Assembly (NCBI RefSeq): GCF_003385455.1
Contig: NZ_QNUF01000018.1
Location: 1 to 64,000, forward strand
DNA from: Chryseobacterium rhizosphaerae
Lineage (GTDB): Bacteria > Bacteroidota > Bacteroidia > Flavobacteriales > Weeksellaceae
Length of the DNA stretch: 64,000 nt
Reading direction: 5' to 3'
Shown: positions 44,328 through 53,040 of the stretch, one piece after another
Position numbering within the stretch: position 1 is the first letter of the stretch
Layout of the letters: each line of letters begins with the position of its first letter
The notes under the pieces: model-generated
The model's database searches: none
Told to the model about the DNA's origin: nothing
What the model saw: only the letters and a program-made list of their open reading frames with translations
Position numbers and translations under genes: made by a program

Positions 44328-44822
44328 TTGAAAAATATAAAATATGGATTTTTTCTAAGATCCTTGAGTTTATATGAAATAGTTTTACCTAGCTTAATTC
44401 TACTTGTAGAAATTCTTATTTACTATTTAAAACTTAATCAAATCCATTTAGAAATTGAAAAGGTGATCGGTTCAATAACTTTTATGTTTCTTTGGTGGGT
44501 TCCAATTTCAACTCCATTATCAGAAAAATTTAGGAATATCTATTTTTCTTTATTTTGGTTGGTAATTTGTACATTATGGTTAACAATACCAGGGGATTTT
44601 AAAATGTCTATTTTGCCACTTTTAGTATTTACATTTATACAAATTATCCGTTTAATTTTTAAATGGGTTTATAAAAGGGAGCCTATTCCTTTATTGATTA
44701 GCAAATTTATAACTCATCGATATAGTAAAATAGAGAACAGAGAATCTGACAAAAACGACATTGGTTTTAGTATACTAGTTTTTATTATCGGTGGTTTCCT
44801 TTCTATTTTCGTTGTAAACTGA
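44328..44822 (+). CDS. Hypothetical membrane protein, TTG start
   Basis: 164 residues with about four transmembrane helices (YEIVLPSLILLVEILIYYL, SITFMFLWWVPIS, YFSLFWLVICTLWLTIP, ...). No ATG in frame until about residue 50; an in-frame stop at 44310 leaves TTG 44328 as the only practical start. More A/T-rich than neighbours. No family recognised; may be a recently acquired or fast-evolving gene. Confidence 0.55.
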   Translation: MKNIKYGFFLRSLSLYEIVLPSLILLVEILIYYLKLNQIHLEIEKVIGSITFMFLWWVPISTPLSEKFRNIYFSLFWLVICTLWLTIPGDFKMSILPLLVFTFIQIIRLIFKWVYKREPIPLLISKFITHRYSKIENRESDKNDIGFSILVFIIGGFLSIFVVN

Positions 44823-44864
44823 CCAATTATTAGCAAAATATAGATAATATTAAAAAAAATAAAT

Positions 44865-45257
44865 ATGATTACAGATAAAGAATTTACGCTACGCCTCATC
44901 CGTCAATTGACCCAGGCATTGGAAAAGCTTATTTTAGATAAACCGGAAGAAAGCTTAATGCAGAAGGAACTGGATTTTGATACATTGATGAGGGATATTT
45001 TCAAGATGAGTTTTACCGAAATCTCTTCAAAGCCTAAACAAGAAATGATAGACATGGTCAACGAAAGACAGGAAAGGGATCATAAAGATTATTACGAAAT
45101 GCTGGGTAATCTTTTCTATTTCACGGGGAAACAAGGTCAAAACAATGATTTTCTGGATAAAGCAAAAACATTTTATGAGCTGTATCTTCAGACCAGCGGA
45201 ATTTTTGCCCTTCCTGTCATCAACAGAATTAATGAAATAAAAAAAGCACTTGAATAA
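44865..45257 (+). CDS. Conserved hypothetical protein
   Basis: 130 residues, helical and charged, no signal peptide. Patterns FTLRLIRQLTQALEKLIL and FLDKAKTFYELYLQTSG look like a small helical regulator; I do not recognise a family with confidence. Followed directly by a terminator. Confidence 0.65.
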   Translation: MITDKEFTLRLIRQLTQALEKLILDKPEESLMQKELDFDTLMRDIFKMSFTEISSKPKQEMIDMVNERQERDHKDYYEMLGNLFYFTGKQGQNNDFLDKAKTFYELYLQTSGIFALPVINRINEIKKALE

Positions 45258-45266
45258 AGTGCTTTT
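45242..45266. terminator. Intrinsic terminator between convergent genes
   Basis: Stem AAAAGCACT / AGTGCTTTT (45242-45250 with 45258-45266); overlaps the end of the upstream gene and precedes the tonB-like gene on the other strand. Confidence 0.75.
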
Positions 45267-45272
45267 GTATGT

Positions 45273-46157
45273 TTAAAATGTTATTTTGTAACTTCCTGTG
45301 GAGGATGTATTGGCTCTTTCTGCCTTTACATACTTCTTGACCCATGAAACGGATGTAGAAGATACACAAGGGTCTGAAACACCTCCTGATCTTCTTGCAG
45401 AAACCACATTTCCTGCTTTATCTACGGTATAAGCAATGGTAATAGATCCGCTTGCGGTACAACTATGAGCAGGCTGAGCTCCTCCTCGACCCATTGTTCC
45501 CGGAATATAGCCAACAAGTTTTCTGTCTATCCCTACCTTACTGTCTCCATTTCCATCTCCTCCTAAAGGATCTCCGGCATTTCCAATACCATCTCCGGTC
45601 CCCTGGCTTCCCGCTTTTGTTCCTCTTCCTTTGATCAGGTTTCCGATAGCTGCATTCCCTTTTCCATCCCCATTTCCGGTTTTGGAATTAGCAGTGGCAG
45701 CCCCTGCTTTTTTAGTATTTTTAGAAGCACTGGTACTGGTAGCTTCTTTTTTCTCAGCTTTTTTTGCCTCCTCTTTTTTCGGAACCGTTGTTTTCGAATT
45801 ATTTCCTGTGATCACTTTTTCCTTCACGTCAGCTTTCTTGGGTTCCGGTGCAGGCTCGGGCTTTACAACTGTCTTTGTTTCAGGAACGGGTGTTTCCGCC
45901 GGCTCGGGAGTAACCTCCTCCGTAGCAGCCGCTAAACTGCCCGGTTGCTCGGCCGGTTCTTCAATTCCCTTTCCATTCCTATTGTCACCGAAATTAACAA
46001 GCATCGTTGTGATGACCTCCGGATCTTTATCCAGTTCGGGTTTTAATTTATATAAAAAAACAAAAAGCAAAACGGCGGACCAAATAAGGACAGTAAGCAA
46101 AGCACTCTTTACCCTATCTTTATTTTCTTCGTTTTTGTTTGCAGTATAGCTTCTCAT
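45273..46157 (-). CDS. TonB-like energy transducer
   Basis: 294 residues from ATG 46157 (an upstream TTG adds only two residues). One N-terminal transmembrane helix (ALLTVLIWSAVLLFVFLY), then a Pro/Glu/Lys-rich linker and a Gly-rich stretch (about 65-210), and a C-terminal TonB-type domain (GSITIAYTVDKAGNVVSARR ... SWVKKYVKAER). Last of the exbB-exbD-tonB operon. It should span the periplasm and energise outer-membrane receptors or secretion, but which is not clear. Confidence 0.85.
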   Translation of the reverse strand: MRSYTANKNEENKDRVKSALLTVLIWSAVLLFVFLYKLKPELDKDPEVITTMLVNFGDNRNGKGIEEPAEQPGSLAAATEEVTPEPAETPVPETKTVVKPEPAPEPKKADVKEKVITGNNSKTTVPKKEEAKKAEKKEATSTSASKNTKKAGAATANSKTGNGDGKGNAAIGNLIKGRGTKAGSQGTGDGIGNAGDPLGGDGNGDSKVGIDRKLVGYIPGTMGRGGAQPAHSCTASGSITIAYTVDKAGNVVSARRSGGVSDPCVSSTSVSWVKKYVKAERANTSSTGSYKITF

Positions 46158-46173
46158 CTTCAATGATTCTTAC

Positions 46174-46572
46174 TTATTTATCTTTAACGGTTGCAATAGC
46201 AATATTAAGCTTGTTTTTCTCAGCGATTTCCATCACAAAAACCACATCCTTATGCAGTGTATTTTCATCTGCTCTGATGGTAAAAGACTTATTGGTCTGA
46301 TTAGCTAGCTTAGTAACAATAATCTGCTCCAGCTCTCCTTTATTCACCGGATTATCATCTACAAAAAATGAACCATCAGGTTTAATACTTACCGTTAAAG
46401 GATTAGGAATATTATCCTCAGTCGCTCCGGCCTTTGGAAGATTCACCTCTATTGCACTTTGGTTAGCTGCAGAGGAGGTTATCATAAAGAAGATCAGCAT
46501 CAACAGGATAACATCTGTCATCGCTGCTAAACTGAATTCCGGATTCGCTTTATTTCTTCTTTGAATTTTCAT
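46174..46572 (-). CDS. ExbD/TolR biopolymer transporter
   Basis: 132 residues. One transmembrane helix after NPEFSLAAMTDVILLMLIFF, whose conserved Asp (TDVILL) is the proton-translocating residue, and a periplasmic domain FTIRADENTLHKDVVFVMEI. 16 bases before tonB. A palindromic element ends 17 bases before the ATG at 46572. Confidence 0.93.
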   Translation of the reverse strand: MKIQRRNKANPEFSLAAMTDVILLMLIFFMITSSAANQSAIEVNLPKAGATEDNIPNPLTVSIKPDGSFFVDDNPVNKGELEQIIVTKLANQTNKSFTIRADENTLHKDVVFVMEIAEKNKLNIAIATVKDK

Positions 46573-46589
46573 CTGTTTCTTCTAATAGG

Positions 46590-46655
46590 TTAATGGTCAG
46601 ATGGAATCGCTCACTTAATAATTCCCTGAAAAGGTTTTTGGGGTAGCGATTTCAT
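46590..46655 (-). repeat. Palindromic element, copy 1, upstream of exbD
   Basis: On the minus strand it reads ATGAAATCG ... CGATTCCATCTGACCATTAA, ending 17 bases before the exbD ATG. The conserved arms (TATGAAATCG and CGATTCCAT.TGACCATTAA) are shared with copy 2 at 56079-56145 in front of tolC; the ~37 bases between differ. The arms can pair as a 9-10 base stem. Confidence 0.7.
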
Positions 46656-46664
46656 AAGAAAGAT

Positions 46665-47369
46665 TTATAAAGGTTTGTTGATAAGATCTAAAAATTCTCC
46701 AGACATATTCTGAGCTTTCAATACAAACTTGTCAATTCTTGTTAAAAGAATATTGTAGCAAAAATTGGCAGGAATAGCAACTGCCAAACCTACAGCTGTT
46801 TGCCCTAAAGCGGTATAAATACCTTCTGAAAGTGTTTTTGGGGAGAAAGATCCTGTTGCATGTGATAAATTAAAGAATGCAATAATCATCCCGATCACCG
46901 TTCCTAAAAGTCCCAACATCGGAGCAATACTTGGAACCACCGCCAAAAGGTTAAGGTTTTTCTCCATATTGGCCACTTCTACCTGAGCCTGAGCCTCCAT
47001 TGCACTCACAATATCAGAAACAGGACGTCCTAATCTTGAAATTCCCTTTTCTAAAATTCTTCCCTCCGGAGAGTTTTGCGTTTTGCAATAATCTGCAGCC
47101 GCTTCAATCTTTCCTGCTTTCACGAAGTCTTCAATATTATTCATGAAGTTGGAATCCGTTTTTGACGTTAATCTTTTAATAAAGAAGAATCTTTCAAAAA
47201 ACAGATATAAAGAAAACACTCCCAACAACAGTACAATAGCCATCACTATTTTAGCGAAAGCTCCTCCGTGGAACATGATCTTCCAAAATGAAAATTCTAA
47301 ATTGTCTGTAGCAACTACGGGTGTAGCAATTTGCGCAAATAAAATCTGAGTAAGTTCCGTTAACAGCAT
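46665..47369 (-). CDS. MotA/TolQ/ExbB proton channel
   Basis: 234 residues, three transmembrane helices. Family block GLLGTVIGMIIAFFNL and EGIYTALGQTAVGLAVAIPA match TolQ/ExbB. First gene of the exbB-exbD-tonB operon; a -7 element lies at 47399-47406. Works with ExbD to convert proton flow into movement. Confidence 0.93.
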   Translation of the reverse strand: MLLTELTQILFAQIATPVVATDNLEFSFWKIMFHGGAFAKIVMAIVLLLGVFSLYLFFERFFFIKRLTSKTDSNFMNNIEDFVKAGKIEAAADYCKTQNSPEGRILEKGISRLGRPVSDIVSAMEAQAQVEVANMEKNLNLLAVVPSIAPMLGLLGTVIGMIIAFFNLSHATGSFSPKTLSEGIYTALGQTAVGLAVAIPANFCYNILLTRIDKFVLKAQNMSGEFLDLINKPL

Positions 47370-47398
47370 TAATGTGAATTTTATAAAAGTTTTAACGA

Positions 47399-47406
47399 CA
47401 AATGTA
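47399..47406 (-). promoter_or_regulatory. -7 element TACATTTG for exbB
   Basis: Exact TAnnTTTG on the minus strand, 29 bases before the exbB ATG. Confidence 0.55.
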
Positions 47407-47480
47407 GTGGAATATTATGAATTGATATCTTAAAAATTGCTTAAAAACAACTTAAAGTTTGTTATCAAATGACAAACAGC

Positions 47481-47516
47481 AAATATCTTTCCAAAAGAAA
47501 TTTTGAAAAGATATTT
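47481..47516 (-). terminator. Hairpin after the acidic hypothetical gene
   Basis: AAATATCTTT / AAAGATATTT (47481-47490 with 47507-47516). Weak U-tract; probably ends the gene at 47545-48006. Confidence 0.55.
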
Positions 47517-47544
47517 GATATAAAAAAATTAGGAGTAGCGACGT

Positions 47545-48006
47545 TTAGTCTTCGTCTACCTCAATATCATCCTGGCTGAATTCGCACTTTAACCTAAAAG
47601 GAATCGGTGTATCAGATCCCGTGTAGAAATCATCAATGGTTCCTTTCCAGATGACCTGAAGCTCGCCTTCTTCGTTTTTCTCAAAAAGAAGCTCATTATC
47701 ATAGATGTAGGCATCTTCGTCATCGAATAGGTCTACTTCTGTATAAGTTTCCTCATCAGAGTCACTGATTGTTATCGTTTTGCCTTCCAGTTCTGATGTT
47801 TCAATCGGAAAATCGAAAACTTCGAGTGAAAGCTGTGGAAAGTTGTACTGTAATGAATCATCATCTACGTGATCCAAACTGTCATCCGTTATAATTTCAA
47901 CCTCTAAAAAATGTTGCTGGTTGCTGTAGACTGCTTTACAATAAGTATTTCTGATATTGTACTTTAATGTTTCGTCCGGATGGTAAATTTTTAAAATCCC
48001 TTTCAT
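47545..48006 (-). CDS. Acidic conserved hypothetical protein
   Basis: 153 residues, very rich in Asp and Glu (ITDDSLDHVDDDSLQ, SDSDEETYTEVDLFDDED). No signal peptide. Beta-rich pattern. No family recognised. Single gene. Confidence 0.7.
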   Translation of the reverse strand: MKGILKIYHPDETLKYNIRNTYCKAVYSNQQHFLEVEIITDDSLDHVDDDSLQYNFPQLSLEVFDFPIETSELEGKTITISDSDEETYTEVDLFDDEDAYIYDNELLFEKNEEGELQVIWKGTIDDFYTGSDTPIPFRLKCEFSQDDIEVDED

Positions 48007-48146
48007 TTTTTCTTAAAAAAGAACTGTAATAATATGATTGTTAAATGCTTTAGACAAAGATAAAAAATTGATTCAAAGTTAAAAGGATTTTGAAAATAAT
48101 TTTTTAATTCAAGTTTAATGATGAGTCTGAATCACCCAATAATACT

Positions 48147-48154
48147 TACTTTTG
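48147..48154 (+). promoter_or_regulatory. -7 element TACTTTTG for the DUF885 gene
   Basis: Exact TAnnTTTG, 19 bases before ATG 48174. Confidence 0.55.
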
Positions 48155-48173
48155 TTTCATAAAGATTCTGAAA

Positions 48174-49970
48174 ATGAAAAATGTTTTATCGAAAAGTATT
48201 TTGGGATTGGGATTGATGATAAGTCTTGCATCCTGCAAAAAGACCGATTCTCCCCTTACCAAAGTTACTCCTACCAATCTGGATTCCATTGCCTCCAATT
48301 ATTATGAACAGTATCTTAAACTATATCCTTTGGATGCTACAGCCCAGGGAGATACAAGATACAATGACCAACTTCCTATTAACATTGATAAGGATTTTAT
48401 TTCAGGAGAAGTGGCTTTCTACAATTCGGTACAAAAACAATTGGATAATGTAGATTACAAGAGCCTTTCCGACGAAAATAAAGTCGTTTATGATGTGCTG
48501 GATTATACTTTAAAAGATAAAATAGAGGCTTATGCCTATCATCCGGAATATATTCCTTTTACTCAGTTTGGGGGTCTTCCTTTAAATTTTCCGCTGTACG
48601 GAAGTGGAGAGGGAAGCCAGCCTTTTAAAACGGAAAAAGATTACAGCGACTGGCTGAAAAGAATGGAAAAATTTCCGGCATGGATGGATGCAGCAGCTGA
48701 AAACTTCCGTGAAGGGATCAACAATAAAGTTGTTCTTCCTAAAAAACTGGTTGTCAAAATGATTCCCCAAATGACCTCTCAGGAAATTATCACCCCTGAC
48801 ATGGAAAAAAATATTTTCTACGGTCCTATTAAAAACTTCCCGAAAAGTTTCACCCAGGCTCAGAAAGATAAATTTTCAGAACTTTATAAAGACGCCATTA
48901 CCAAAAAAATCATTCCTGCTTATACTAAAATGGGTAATTTCCTGGAAAAGGAATACCTTCCAAAAGCAAGAGATAATGACGGCTACAACAGCCTTCCCAA
49001 TGGAAATGAAATTTACGGTTATTATGTAAAAAGCTGGACTACTACTAAAAAATCACCGGAAGAGATCAACAAAATCGGACAGCAGCAGGTAGCTATGCTT
49101 CGTGCAGAGATGGAAAAGGTGAAAAAACAGGTTGGTTTTACAGGAACACTGGAAGAATTCATCACTTTTGTTAAAACTGATCCCAAAGCAATGCCTTATA
49201 AAACCTCTAAAGAAGTTTTAAATGGCTTTAACAGTATTTTAGCCAAGATTACCCCGAAGCTGAAAACGATGTTTAATGTCACGCCAAAAACCAAATTTGA
49301 GATCAGACAAACGGAAAAATTCAGAGAGGCCAGCGCCAGTGCTGAATACATTCCCGGAACTCCGGACGGGAAAAGAGCCGGTATTTTTTATGTCCCCCTT
49401 CCCGATCCTTCAAAATTCAATGTTACTTCAGGAATGGAGTCCCTTTTCCTTCATGAAGCCATCCCCGGACATCATTATCAGGTTTCTCTTCAACAGGAGA
49501 ATACAAACCTTCCAAAATTCATGAGATTCGGATGGTTTGGAGCCTACGGAGAAGGATGGGCACATTATTGCGAAACCCTGGGCCCTGAATTCGGATTATA
49601 TACAGATCCATATCAGAAAATGGGATACCTGAGTGACCAGATGCTGAGAGCAGTAAGACTGGTCGTGGACACAGGTATACACACCGGAAAAATGACCAGA
49701 GAAGAAGCCATTAAATATTTCTTAAGTAATATTTCTTATGATGAAGGGTCTGCTACCGCAGAAGTGGAAAGATATATGGCTATGCCTGGCCAGGCTCTGG
49801 GCTATAAAATAGGATCACTAAGAATCCGGGAATTAAGAGAGAAGTATCAAAAAGAACTGGGAAACAAGTTTAATCTGGCCAGCTTCCACGATGAAGTATT
49901 AAGCCAGGGATGCCTTCCTCTGGAGGTTCTGAACAGAAAAATGGAGCTTTGGGCTAAAAAACAAAAATAG
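48174..49970 (+). CDS. DUF885 lipoprotein metallopeptidase
   Basis: 598 residues. Lipobox SLASCKKTDS (residue ~21), so surface or periplasmic and lipid-anchored. DUF885 signature: LFLHEAIPGHHYQVSLQQEN (HExxxHH metal motif) and the following GEGWAHYCETLG (Glu ligand). Members are aminopeptidase/carboxypeptidase-like. Ends in a strong terminator. Confidence 0.9.
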   Translation: MKNVLSKSILGLGLMISLASCKKTDSPLTKVTPTNLDSIASNYYEQYLKLYPLDATAQGDTRYNDQLPINIDKDFISGEVAFYNSVQKQLDNVDYKSLSDENKVVYDVLDYTLKDKIEAYAYHPEYIPFTQFGGLPLNFPLYGSGEGSQPFKTEKDYSDWLKRMEKFPAWMDAAAENFREGINNKVVLPKKLVVKMIPQMTSQEIITPDMEKNIFYGPIKNFPKSFTQAQKDKFSELYKDAITKKIIPAYTKMGNFLEKEYLPKARDNDGYNSLPNGNEIYGYYVKSWTTTKKSPEEINKIGQQQVAMLRAEMEKVKKQVGFTGTLEEFITFVKTDPKAMPYKTSKEVLNGFNSILAKITPKLKTMFNVTPKTKFEIRQTEKFREASASAEYIPGTPDGKRAGIFYVPLPDPSKFNVTSGMESLFLHEAIPGHHYQVSLQQENTNLPKFMRFGWFGAYGEGWAHYCETLGPEFGLYTDPYQKMGYLSDQMLRAVRLVVDTGIHTGKMTREEAIKYFLSNISYDEGSATAEVERYMAMPGQALGYKIGSLRIRELREKYQKELGNKFNLASFHDEVLSQGCLPLEVLNRKMELWAKKQK

Positions 49971-49990
49971 GTTCTTGATCTAGATAATTT

Positions 49991-50021
49991 AAAAGGTGCT
50001 GAATTAAACAGCACCTTTTTT
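49991..50021 (+). terminator. Intrinsic terminator after the DUF885 gene
   Basis: 11-base stem AAAAGGTGCTG / CAGCACCTTTT (49991-50001 with 50009-50019), loop AATTAAA, T-run. Confidence 0.88.
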
Positions 50022-50062
50022 CGTTCAAGAAATTTCAATAATTTTAAAATTAAAATTAAGAT

Positions 50063-50509
50063 ATGATCATAGAGAGTCTGAGATCTCTTTACAGTAGAGA
50101 TTTAAATAAATTAAAAACAGAAATTGAAGCCTATCAAAATGAGGAAAATCTATGGAAGACCGATAAAAACATCGCCAATTCCGGAGGCAATCTCTGCCTC
50201 CATCTGGTAGGAAACCTTAACCTTTTTATCGGAACAGAACTGGGAAAAACCGGGTATGTAAGACATCGTGACCTTGAGTTTTCCTTGAAAGACATTCCCA
50301 AAGCTGAGCTAATTGAAAAAGTTCAGGCAACCCTATCTATGGTAGACACTGTTCTCAGCCAGCTATCTGAAGAGGATCTCGGTAAAGAATACCCTCTTGT
50401 GGTTTTTGAAGATAAAATGACCACAGATTATTTCCTGATCCACCTGGTCGCTCATCTGGATTATCATTTGGGGCAGATTAATTATCATAGAAGACTATTA
50501 GATATTTAG
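50063..50509 (+). CDS. DinB family protein (DinB_2/DUF1572-like)
   Basis: 148 residues, four-helix bundle. The three metal-binding His are placed as usual: LCLHLVGNLN early and VAHLDYHLGQINYHRR at the end. DinB-fold proteins are thiol or metal-dependent transferases; substrate unknown. Confidence 0.85.
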   Translation: MIIESLRSLYSRDLNKLKTEIEAYQNEENLWKTDKNIANSGGNLCLHLVGNLNLFIGTELGKTGYVRHRDLEFSLKDIPKAELIEKVQATLSMVDTVLSQLSEEDLGKEYPLVVFEDKMTTDYFLIHLVAHLDYHLGQINYHRRLLDI

Positions 50510-50674
50510 GCTTCCATATAGCATCACAGGGTCTCTGTATCCGTATTTTTAGGTTTTCAAAGGCATTTCATTCAGCAAAGAGACGGTTGTACTGCTCAAC
50601 GAAGTGCCCTTGCGGGCCATTTCAATGCGATTTGTTATAAAATCTTTGTGAGCATTGCGTTAAAAATGCAATCA
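50510..50674. repeat. Gene-free stretch with interspersed-repeat remnants
   Basis: Contains CAAAGGCATTTCATTCAG (50558-50575), identical to 42624-42641, then AAATCTTTGTGAGCATTGCG, which resembles the 'CTTTGTGA..CTTTGCGTT' repeat of Chryseobacterium. No credible gene. Confidence 0.55.
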
Positions 50675-51295
50675 TTACTTTTCAAACAACATTTTGGTGA
50701 TAAAATCTTTCTCCCCTTTTCCTCGGGCCGGTGAATATTCTCTGCCATAGAAAATAATCTGAAGATGAAGCTTATTCCACACCTCTTCCGGAAATAAATT
50801 CTTTGCATCGCGTTCAGTTTCCACCACATTTTTTCCTGATGTCAGCTTCCACTGTGTCATTAAACGATGAATATGAGTATCTACCGGAAATGCCGCGAAC
50901 CCGAATCCCTGGCTCATTACTACGGAAGCCGTTTTATGCCCCACTCCGGGAAGTGCTTCCAGTTCTTCATATGTTTGAGGAACTATTCCTTGATGTCTTT
51001 CTAATAAAAGCTCTGCCATTCTTTTTAGATTTTTGGCCTTGGTATTGGACAGTCCTATTTCTTTAATCAATTCTTTGATCTGATATTCTTCCAGTTTCGC
51101 CATTCTTTGTGGCGTTCCTGCTACGGCAAAAAGATCAGGAGTAACCTGATTTACTTTTTTATCAGTAGTTTGCGCAGAAAGTGCAACAGCAACCATTAGC
51201 GTATACGGATCGGTATGATCCAATGGAATAGGTGTAGTGGGATATAATTTATCCAGTTCTATCTGAACGAGCTCGGCTCTTTGCTTTTTTGTCAT
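50675..51295 (-). CDS. nth: Endonuclease III without the iron-sulfur cluster
   Basis: 206 residues from ATG 51295. Helix-hairpin-helix with the catalytic Lys in ALPGVGHKTASVVM and the catalytic Asp in FPVDTHIHR. E. coli Nth ends with a C-X6-C-X2-C-X5-C loop that binds 4Fe-4S; here the protein stops soon after YGREYSPARG and has no Cys in that region. The read is continuous to a normal stop, so it is not a frameshift. Removes oxidised pyrimidines in base-excision repair. Confidence 0.93.
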   Translation of the reverse strand: MTKKQRAELVQIELDKLYPTTPIPLDHTDPYTLMVAVALSAQTTDKKVNQVTPDLFAVAGTPQRMAKLEEYQIKELIKEIGLSNTKAKNLKRMAELLLERHQGIVPQTYEELEALPGVGHKTASVVMSQGFGFAAFPVDTHIHRLMTQWKLTSGKNVVETERDAKNLFPEEVWNKLHLQIIFYGREYSPARGKGEKDFITKMLFEK

Positions 51296-51321
51296 GTAAC
51301 CCTTAAATTTGAACAAAATTA
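51280..51321. promoter_or_regulatory. Back-to-back -7 elements for nth and bcp
   Basis: Plus: TTTG (51280-51283), 20-base spacer, TAAATTTG (51304-51311), 17 bases before ATG 51329. Minus: TAATTTTG (complement of 51314-51321), 18 bases before ATG 51295. The two -7 elements are only 2 bases apart. Confidence 0.65.
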
Positions 51322-51328
51322 AATCATT

Positions 51329-51778
51329 ATGCTGAAAGTTGGAGACAAATTACCTGAATTTGAAGGAATAAATCAGGATGGAGAAACAGTATCCTCTTCA
51401 AAGTTGATTGGAAAAAAACTGGTTGTTTTCTTTTATCCGCAAGCCAGTACCCCAACATGTACTGTAGAAGCCTGTAATCTGAGTGATAATTATTCCAAAC
51501 TTGAAAAAGAAGGGTTTCAATTATTGGGAGTAAGTGGAGATTCTGTAAAGAAGCAGAAAAACTTTCACAGCAAATTTGCATTCCCTTATGACCTTATTGC
51601 GGATGAAACCCGTAATATCATTGATAAATTCGGAGTTTGGCAAGAGAAAAAAACGTTTGGAAAAACCTATATGGGAATAGTAAGAACGACCTTTATTTTT
51701 GATGAAAACGGAATCTGTACAAGAGTGATTGAAAAAGTAACTTCAAAAACAGCTGCCGAGCAAATTTTGGAGGGATAG
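51329..51778 (+). CDS. bcp: Thioredoxin-dependent thiol peroxidase (Bcp/PrxQ)
   Basis: 149 residues. AhpC/TSA fold with FYPQASTPTCTVEACNLSDN: peroxidatic Cys in TPTC (family usually TPGC) and resolving Cys five residues later, as in BCP. Removes peroxides using thioredoxin. Divergent from nth. Confidence 0.93.
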   Translation: MLKVGDKLPEFEGINQDGETVSSSKLIGKKLVVFFYPQASTPTCTVEACNLSDNYSKLEKEGFQLLGVSGDSVKKQKNFHSKFAFPYDLIADETRNIIDKFGVWQEKKTFGKTYMGIVRTTFIFDENGICTRVIEKVTSKTAAEQILEG

Positions 51779-51784
51779 TCTTGT

Positions 51785-51833
51785 AATACAAATAGATTCG
51801 CAACAGATGTTTGTGAATCTATTTGTATTTTTA
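51785..51833. terminator. Bidirectional terminator between convergent genes
   Basis: 15-base perfect stem AATACAAATAGATTC / GAATCTATTTGTATT (51785-51799 with 51815-51829), then T-run. Confidence 0.85.
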
Positions 51834-51843
51834 TTTATAATTA

Positions 51844-52377
51844 TTACTCTGTTTCGTAATAGTTTAATTCTTCATCCTCACCGGGTAGGGTAAGATGTTT
51901 TTGAAATTTCAGTCCCAGTTTCTCTATCAGTTTTTGAGAAGACACGTTATCTTTTGAAATGATAGCAGATATTTTTGACAGTCCAAATTCTTCCATCCCA
52001 ATGGATTTAACCTTTTGAGCTGCTTCATAAGCATATCCCTTACCTTCAAACTCTTCCAAGAGAGAATATCCTATATCTACTACATCAAGGCCTTCTCTCT
52101 CAAAGATCCCTACTCCACCAATTTTGTTATTGCCTTCTTTGGTCATGACAAGATAATTTCCATACCCTAATCTTTCAATCTGCGGAATAAATCTGTTTCT
52201 GATATAGTCTTCAGCATCCTTAAGTGTTTTAATATTACGGTCACCAATATACTGGATAAACTTGGGTCTGTTGTAAAGTTCAAAAATAAGTTCCTTATCT
52301 TCCAAAGACATTGGACGGAGAATCAATCGTTCCGTTTCGTAAAATTTATTTTCGCTGGGTTGTTTTTTTAGGCTCAT
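51844..52377 (-). CDS. GNAT N-acetyltransferase
   Basis: 177 residues. FYETERLILRPMSLEDKEL start and LLEEFEGKGYAYEAAQKVKS (acetyl-CoA loop) then SKDNVSSQKLIEKLGL. Its ATG lies 32 bases inside the end of the upstream gene (frame differs), suggesting coupled translation. Substrate unknown. Confidence 0.87.
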   Translation of the reverse strand: MSLKKQPSENKFYETERLILRPMSLEDKELIFELYNRPKFIQYIGDRNIKTLKDAEDYIRNRFIPQIERLGYGNYLVMTKEGNNKIGGVGIFEREGLDVVDIGYSLLEEFEGKGYAYEAAQKVKSIGMEEFGLSKISAIISKDNVSSQKLIEKLGLKFQKHLTLPGEDEELNYYETE

Positions 52378-53008
52378 CTTTTGGTTCTTGTTTTTTCTCG
52401 ATCTTTAAAAGACGGGGGTTATTAGCACATTTTTTATTATAAAGCTCAATATAGGTTCCATTATCTTTCACCTGGATTATTTCTCCTGTAGATTTACTTA
52501 CAGTCAATGTATAATGAGTTTTTTGATACGGACATTCTTTTGAAGTCAGTTTACCAAGATCCAAATAATAATGAGTCCGGTCTTCATGATAGTTGCCTGC
52601 AAGATCTTTAAATTCTTCGTCAACCAGATATCCGTCAGCAGCCAAAACAATAGCTGCCTCTTCAGCATTATCTATCTTACCTACAAATTTTTTCAGCCCT
52701 TCCACGTCCATAATATAGCTGATCTTACCTCCTGAAGAATAAGCTATATAATAAAAGCTGTCTTCACTTGGGAACAGGTTAAAACCTGAAAACTGAGGGG
52801 TATAGCTTATCTTTCCTCCGGACGTTTTTAGCTCCTGACCTTTGCCATAGCTATTGTATACCAGCACCCATGAATCTATTTTATCATCGGGTTCTATACG
52901 TTGGAGAATATTTGGAATGTTTGAAAACTTCTTCTTTTCCTGAGCATTTCCCAGGAATCCTAAAAGTACAAATACAAGAATTGTGAATTGGGTGGTAATT
53001 TTTATCAT
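52346..53008 (-). CDS. Exported hypothetical protein
   Basis: 220 residues, signal peptide ends FLGNAQ. Beta-rich pattern with a Lys-rich tail (KKQEPKDEPKKTTQRK). No family recognised. Overlaps the GNAT gene by 32 bases; upstream manC runs the same way. Confidence 0.7.
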   Translation of the reverse strand: MIKITTQFTILVFVLLGFLGNAQEKKKFSNIPNILQRIEPDDKIDSWVLVYNSYGKGQELKTSGGKISYTPQFSGFNLFPSEDSFYYIAYSSGGKISYIMDVEGLKKFVGKIDNAEEAAIVLAADGYLVDEEFKDLAGNYHEDRTHYYLDLGKLTSKECPYQKTHYTLTVSKSTGEIIQVKDNGTYIELYNKKCANNPRLLKIEKKQEPKDEPKKTTQRK

Positions 53009-53040
53009 AATTTAAAAATCAGCAGAAATATACCAATTTT

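Noticed and set aside
45631..46149. Plus-strand frame opposite the tonB-like gene
   Set aside because: Long only because the opposing gene is rich in Lys/Glu/Ala and Gly codons; no start context or domain.
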